Shown: piece after piece, positions 6,417 through 8,887 of the stretch
How the letters are laid out: each line of letters opens with the position of its first letter
Numbering within the stretch: the stretch's first letter is position 1
NCBI GenBank assembly: GCA_030840515.1
Contig: JAVEEJ010000279.1
Span: 1-8,887 of the forward strand
Reading direction: 5' to 3'
Length of the DNA stretch: 8,887 nucleotides
Source: Frankiaceae bacterium
GTDB lineage: Bacteria; Actinomycetota; Actinomycetes; JAVEEJ01
Position numbers and translations under genes: made by a program
The notes under the pieces: generated by a model
Database searches by the model: none
What the model was told of the DNA's origin: nothing
The model's input: only the letters and a program-made list of their open reading frames with translations

Positions 6417-8453
6417 TCAGCCGGCCCTGGCGGCGAGCTGGGGGAGCAGCCACGGCGCGAGCCAGCGCGCCCCCGCCGAGGTGAAGTGGACGCCGTCCGA
6501 GCGGATCTTGATCCCGTCGACCGTGCTCGTGTAGTGCCCGTCGGGGCAGCTCCTGCGGCCGAGGTCCACGACGAAGGCCTTCCCGGGGTGACGCGCCACC
6601 GCGGCCCGGAGCAGCTGGTTGAACCGGTCGACGCGGGCCGGGTCGTTCTCCGGGTAGCGGCTGCCGTCGGGGGCCTCGCGGCCGTGGAAGTAGGGCGAGG
6701 TGGTCATCGCCACCAGCGCCCCACCCGCGGCAGCGACGGTGATCGCCTGGTCCAGCTGTGCGGCCAGGTAGCTGTCGAAGTCGGTGTGGCCGACGCTCGT
6801 CCAGTGCCCGTTGAGCTCGCCGTCCCACACCTCGTGCCGCCCGAGCACCACGAGCGCGACCTTGGGGCGGTCGCGGGCGATGTCTGCGGCCCAGGTGCTG
6901 GCCCAGTCCCGGCACGCGTCCGCCAGCTCGTAGACCTGGCCGCGGAGTCGGTAGCGCGGAGTGGCCGCCACCCCGCAGCCGACGATGCCCCTGTTCGTGA
7001 CCCGCGTGCCCTGCGGCTCGTCGACGGGGGCGAAGCCCTTGCCCAGTGAGTCGGCCACCGAGTCCCCGAGGACCGTCACCGGCACCAACGGCCCGTGGTG
7101 CACCGGCGTCGCGGGCTGCGTGGCCCGCGGGACTGCCGCGCTGGTCGTGGTCAGCGGCGACGGCTTGACGCTGCCCGGACGCGAGGCGACCGGAGTCGGC
7201 GCACTTCCCGGAGGTGTCGTCGTACTCGCCACCGGAGCAGGCGCCTCCTCGACCGCCGCGACTGCGGGCGCGGCGGGGGCGACAGGGACGGTGAGGGCGA
7301 GTACGGCGAACGCGGTTGCGGCGGCGCAGGCCACGGACACGGGTACGACGAGGACGGGGATCCGTGCCACCCGCCGGATCGGCTGCTCGACGAGGAACCA
7401 CGACAGCACGGCCAGGGCCAGCGTGGTGACGACACGTGCGCCCAGGAGGGCAGGGCCGTGCAGGTTGGTGCGCTCGGCGGTCAGCGCGAGGTCGACCGGC
7501 CAGTGCCACAGGTAGACGCCGTAGGAGATCAGGCCGAGGGTGCGCAACGGCCACAGCGAGAGCGCACGGCCGAACCACGAACCGGGTTGCTGCGAGGCGA
7601 CCGCGACCAGGGCAGCGGCACACAGCGCAGCGAGGAGCAGTCCACCGCGATAGAGCCAGCGCTGGTCGCCATGCGACTCGGACCACAGGACGGCGGTGCC
7701 GCCGAGGGCGAGCACAGCAAGCCCTGACCACAGCGCGCCGCGCCACCGGCCCGGTCGCGGGGGAGCATCGAGGCCGGGCCGCGTCAGGAGAACCGCGAGC
7801 AGGGCACCGACGAGCAGGGCTTGGGCGCGGGTGTCGGTGCGGTAGTAGAGGCCGGTGGCGTCGGCGCCGCGGATGCTGGCGAGTGCCGTCCCTCCCGCCG
7901 AGGCCGCTGCGCCGACCGCGGCCACGACGCCCACCAGCCAGCGGCGTCGCCGGGCGAGGGCGAGCGCAGCGACCACGATCAGCGGCCACAGCAGATAGAA
8001 CTGCTCCTCGATCGCCAGCGACCAGGTGTGCTGCAACGCCGAGGGATCGGCCTGCTGCGCGAAGTAGCCCCCACCGTCGAGCACGAGTCGCCAGTTGGCG
8101 ACGTACCCGATCGTCGCCAGTGCGTCCCCACGCAGGCCGGCCGGCGGTCCCGAGTCAGCGGTGAAGACGGCCGTGGCCACCACCGCGAGCACCACGATGA
8201 ACAGCGCAGGCAGCAGTCGGCGCGCGCGCCGGGACCAGAATCGCAGCAGGCTGACCCTGCCGGTCGCCTCGTGCTCGACCACCAGCAACCCGGTGATGAG
8301 GAAGCCGCTCAGCACGAAGAAGAGGTCGACTCCGAGGAAGCCGCCCGGTAGCCAGGACACCCCGCCGTGGAAGAGCAGGACGGCCGTGACGGCCAGCGCC
8401 CGCAGGCCATCGAGGGCGGGGTTGCGTGCGCCGCCCTCCCCCTCCCCACTCAC
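6417..8453 (-). CDS. Membrane acyltransferase-3 fused to SGNH domain (OafA/OatA-like)
   Basis: Started at GTG 8453 this is a 678-aa protein; an in-frame ATG at 8510 would add 19 non-hydrophobic residues and overlap the divergent gene. Residues 10-390 form a multi-spanning acyltransferase-3 domain. It has LDGLRALAVTAVLLFH with catalytic H29, GVDLFFVLSGFLIT (41-54), the basic RRARRLLP stretch (75-82), SLAIEEQFYLLWP (145-157) and a final SWFLVEQPIRR (351-361). A Pro/Ala/Thr-rich linker (about 391-450) leads to an SGNH domain with GDS at 463-465 (S465) and DGVHFT (D653, H656). Such fusions bring acyl groups across the membrane and O-acylate envelope glycans such as peptidoglycan or polysaccharide. 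The acceptor here cannot be read from sequence. The third SGNH block reads GRHE (538-541), not GxND. Downstream lies the M28 gene. Confidence 0.92.
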   Translation of the reverse strand: MSGEGEGGARNPALDGLRALAVTAVLLFHGGVSWLPGGFLGVDLFFVLSGFLITGLLVVEHEATGRVSLLRFWSRRARRLLPALFIVVLAVVATAVFTADSGPPAGLRGDALATIGYVANWRLVLDGGGYFAQQADPSALQHTWSLAIEEQFYLLWPLIVVAALALARRRRWLVGVVAAVGAAASAGGTALASIRGADATGLYYRTDTRAQALLVGALLAVLLTRPGLDAPPRPGRWRGALWSGLAVLALGGTAVLWSESHGDQRWLYRGGLLLAALCAAALVAVASQQPGSWFGRALSLWPLRTLGLISYGVYLWHWPVDLALTAERTNLHGPALLGARVVTTLALAVLSWFLVEQPIRRVARIPVLVVPVSVACAAATAFAVLALTVPVAPAAPAVAAVEEAPAPVASTTTPPGSAPTPVASRPGSVKPSPLTTTSAAVPRATQPATPVHHGPLVPVTVLGDSVADSLGKGFAPVDEPQGTRVTNRGIVGCGVAATPRYRLRGQVYELADACRDWASTWAADIARDRPKVALVVLGRHEVWDGELNGHWTSVGHTDFDSYLAAQLDQAITVAAAGGALVAMTTSPYFHGREAPDGSRYPENDPARVDRFNQLLRAAVARHPGKAFVVDLGRRSCPDGHYTSTVDGIKIRSDGVHFTSAGARWLAPWLLPQLAARAG

Positions 8454-8459
8454 CTCGTC

Positions 8460-8465
8460 AGGGTA
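8460..8465 (-). promoter_or_regulatory. Candidate -10 box for a leaderless acyltransferase transcript
   Basis: TACCCT on the minus strand matches TANNNT and ends 6 nt before GTG 8453, the spacing expected if the start codon is also the transcription start. No clear -35 lies 16-19 nt further upstream. There is no proper Shine-Dalgarno sequence for this GTG, which agrees with a leaderless start. A six-base match is weak evidence alone. Confidence 0.35.
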
Positions 8466-8471
8466 AAGCGC

Positions 8472-8502
8472 TTGACCGCGCCATGGACCCGGACGGCACA
8501 GT
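8472..8502 (+). promoter_or_regulatory. Candidate promoter for the TipAS gene
   Basis: TTGACC (8472-8477) resembles a housekeeping -35. CACAGT (8497-8502) is a weak -10 placed 6 nt before ATG 8509, with a 19-bp spacer that is longer than ideal. The ATG has no Shine-Dalgarno sequence, so a leaderless transcript is possible. The -10 sits in the imperfect palindrome GGCACAGTTGCC (8495-8506), a possible operator. Confidence 0.3.
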
Positions 8503-8508
8503 TGCCCC

Positions 8509-8887
8509 ATGACCGTCGACAGCGATCCCTTCGCCCCCGAGGCCTACGAGCGGTGGGGCCACACGAGCGAGTACGCCGAGTCGCGGCGCAGGGTCTCGTC
8601 CTACTCGCCGTCTGACTGGGAGCGGATCCACGCTGCCGCCGCCGAGCTCGATGCCCGGCTCGGTGCGGCGTGCGCTGCCGGCGTCGACCCGGCCTCCGAA
8701 GCGGCGATGGACCTGGCCGAGGAGCACCGGCAAGCGATCTGCGTGACCTACTACGAGTGCCCTCCGGCGATGCACCACGCACTGGGTGAGATGTACGTCG
8801 AGGACGAGCGGTTCGCGGCGCGCTACGAGGCGGCAGCGCCCGGCCTCACCGCATGGCTGAGGGCCGCCATCGCGGCGAACACTGCGC
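8509..8887 (+). CDS. Stand-alone TipAS antibiotic-recognition domain protein (3' partial)
   Basis: The frame ATG ACC GTC GAC opens at 8509 and stays open to the window end, giving 126 codons. The translation has YERWGHTSEYAESRRR (13-28), SPSDWERIHA (33-42), AAMDLAEEHRQAI (65-77), YYECPPAMHHALGEMYVEDERF (81-102, in two parts around H90) and APGLTAWLRAAIAAN (110-124). This is the conserved order of the all-helical TipAS domain, the C-terminal drug-binding half of the MerR-type regulator TipAL, which binds thiopeptides. A MerR DNA-binding domain would lie upstream of this domain; here the frame begins only about 10 residues before TipAS, and the upstream DNA belongs to the divergent acyltransferase. 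C84, in YECPPAMH, is the likely counterpart of the family cysteine used for covalent drug capture. Only a short tail should be missing beyond the edge. Ligand and role (drug sequestration or sensing) are inferred. Confidence 0.88.
   Translation, partial: MTVDSDPFAPEAYERWGHTSEYAESRRRVSSYSPSDWERIHAAAAELDARLGAACAAGVDPASEAAMDLAEEHRQAICVTYYECPPAMHHALGEMYVEDERFAARYEAAAPGLTAWLRAAIAANTA

Noticed and set aside
5522..6484. 320-aa open frame on the plus strand opposite the M28 aminopeptidase
   Set aside because: The opposite strand carries all M28 zinc ligands in order. This frame is Arg/Gly/Leu-rich without a domain and runs into the convergent acyltransferase gene.
6502..6515. Possible second copy of the GATCTTGAT arm (ggatcttgatcccg)
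   Set aside because: It shares only GATCTTGAT with the 5304 arm, lies in coding sequence for IKIRSDG, and has no inverted partner nearby.
6349..7989. 546-aa minus-strand frame overlapping the acyltransferase in another frame
   Set aside because: It is almost wholly Arg/Pro/Gly/Ala and has no recognisable motif, while the overlapping frame has intact acyltransferase-3 and SGNH motifs.
8454..8510. N-terminal extension of the acyltransferase to ATG 8510
   Set aside because: The 19 extra residues are not like any family N-terminus, there is no ribosome site, and the extension would overlap the divergent TipAS start. GTG 8453 places 13 residues before LDGLRA, the usual distance.
1..8887. Phage-defence, toxin-antitoxin, biosynthetic cluster or mobile element
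   Set aside because: No nuclease, transposase, integrase, paired small toxin/antitoxin genes, terminal repeats, or multi-enzyme pathway genes were seen. The gene content is ordinary envelope, secretion and regulation.

Overview
The window is GC-rich chromosomal DNA (roughly 70% by eye) from an actinobacterium. GC-biased third codon positions, long antisense open frames, a NarL-type two-component pair, a TipAS-domain protein and an F420-reductase-like protein all fit. The overall flavour is Nocardioidaceae-like, but that placement is an impression, not a result. I see no insertion sequence, phage gene, tRNA, rRNA or CRISPR array.

Layout, left to right. (1) 1-1126, plus strand: the C-terminal ATPase part of a sensor histidine kinase, overlapping by 8 bp a LuxR/NarL response regulator. 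(2) 1134-1784, minus strand, convergent with the regulator (7 bp between genes): a small exported protein of unknown function. (3) 1785-1975: a divergent intergenic region with a nested inverted repeat. (4) 1976-4171, plus: a large exported alpha/beta-hydrolase-like protein with a GNSQG nucleophile elbow. (5) 4213-4788, plus: an NADPH-dependent F420 reductase-like Rossmann protein. (6) 4835-5266, plus: a small exported Ig-like protein. (7) 5267-5398: a convergent gap with a perfect 12-bp inverted repeat and a second GC hairpin. (8) 5399-6358, minus: an exported M28 zinc aminopeptidase. (9) 6417-8453, minus: a membrane acyltransferase-3 protein fused to an extracytoplasmic SGNH domain. (10) 8509-8887, plus, running off the end: a stand-alone TipAS drug-recognition domain protein, divergent from the acyltransferase.

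Four of the nine genes encode proteins with signal peptides, and a fifth is a membrane enzyme with an outside catalytic domain. The region is therefore mainly envelope and secretome functions beside a two-component system. Nothing in the sequence proves that they form one pathway. The kinase/regulator pair is a clear operon; the other genes look like short, independently terminated units, because a GC-rich hairpin follows several stop codons closely. I found no obvious new defence or mobile system. The best leads are the 12-bp inverted-repeat element at 5304-5352, the recurrent word CGAGTACGNCG (seven copies), the MerR-less TipAS protein with a candidate leaderless divergent promoter region, and the paired-cysteine exported hydrolase.
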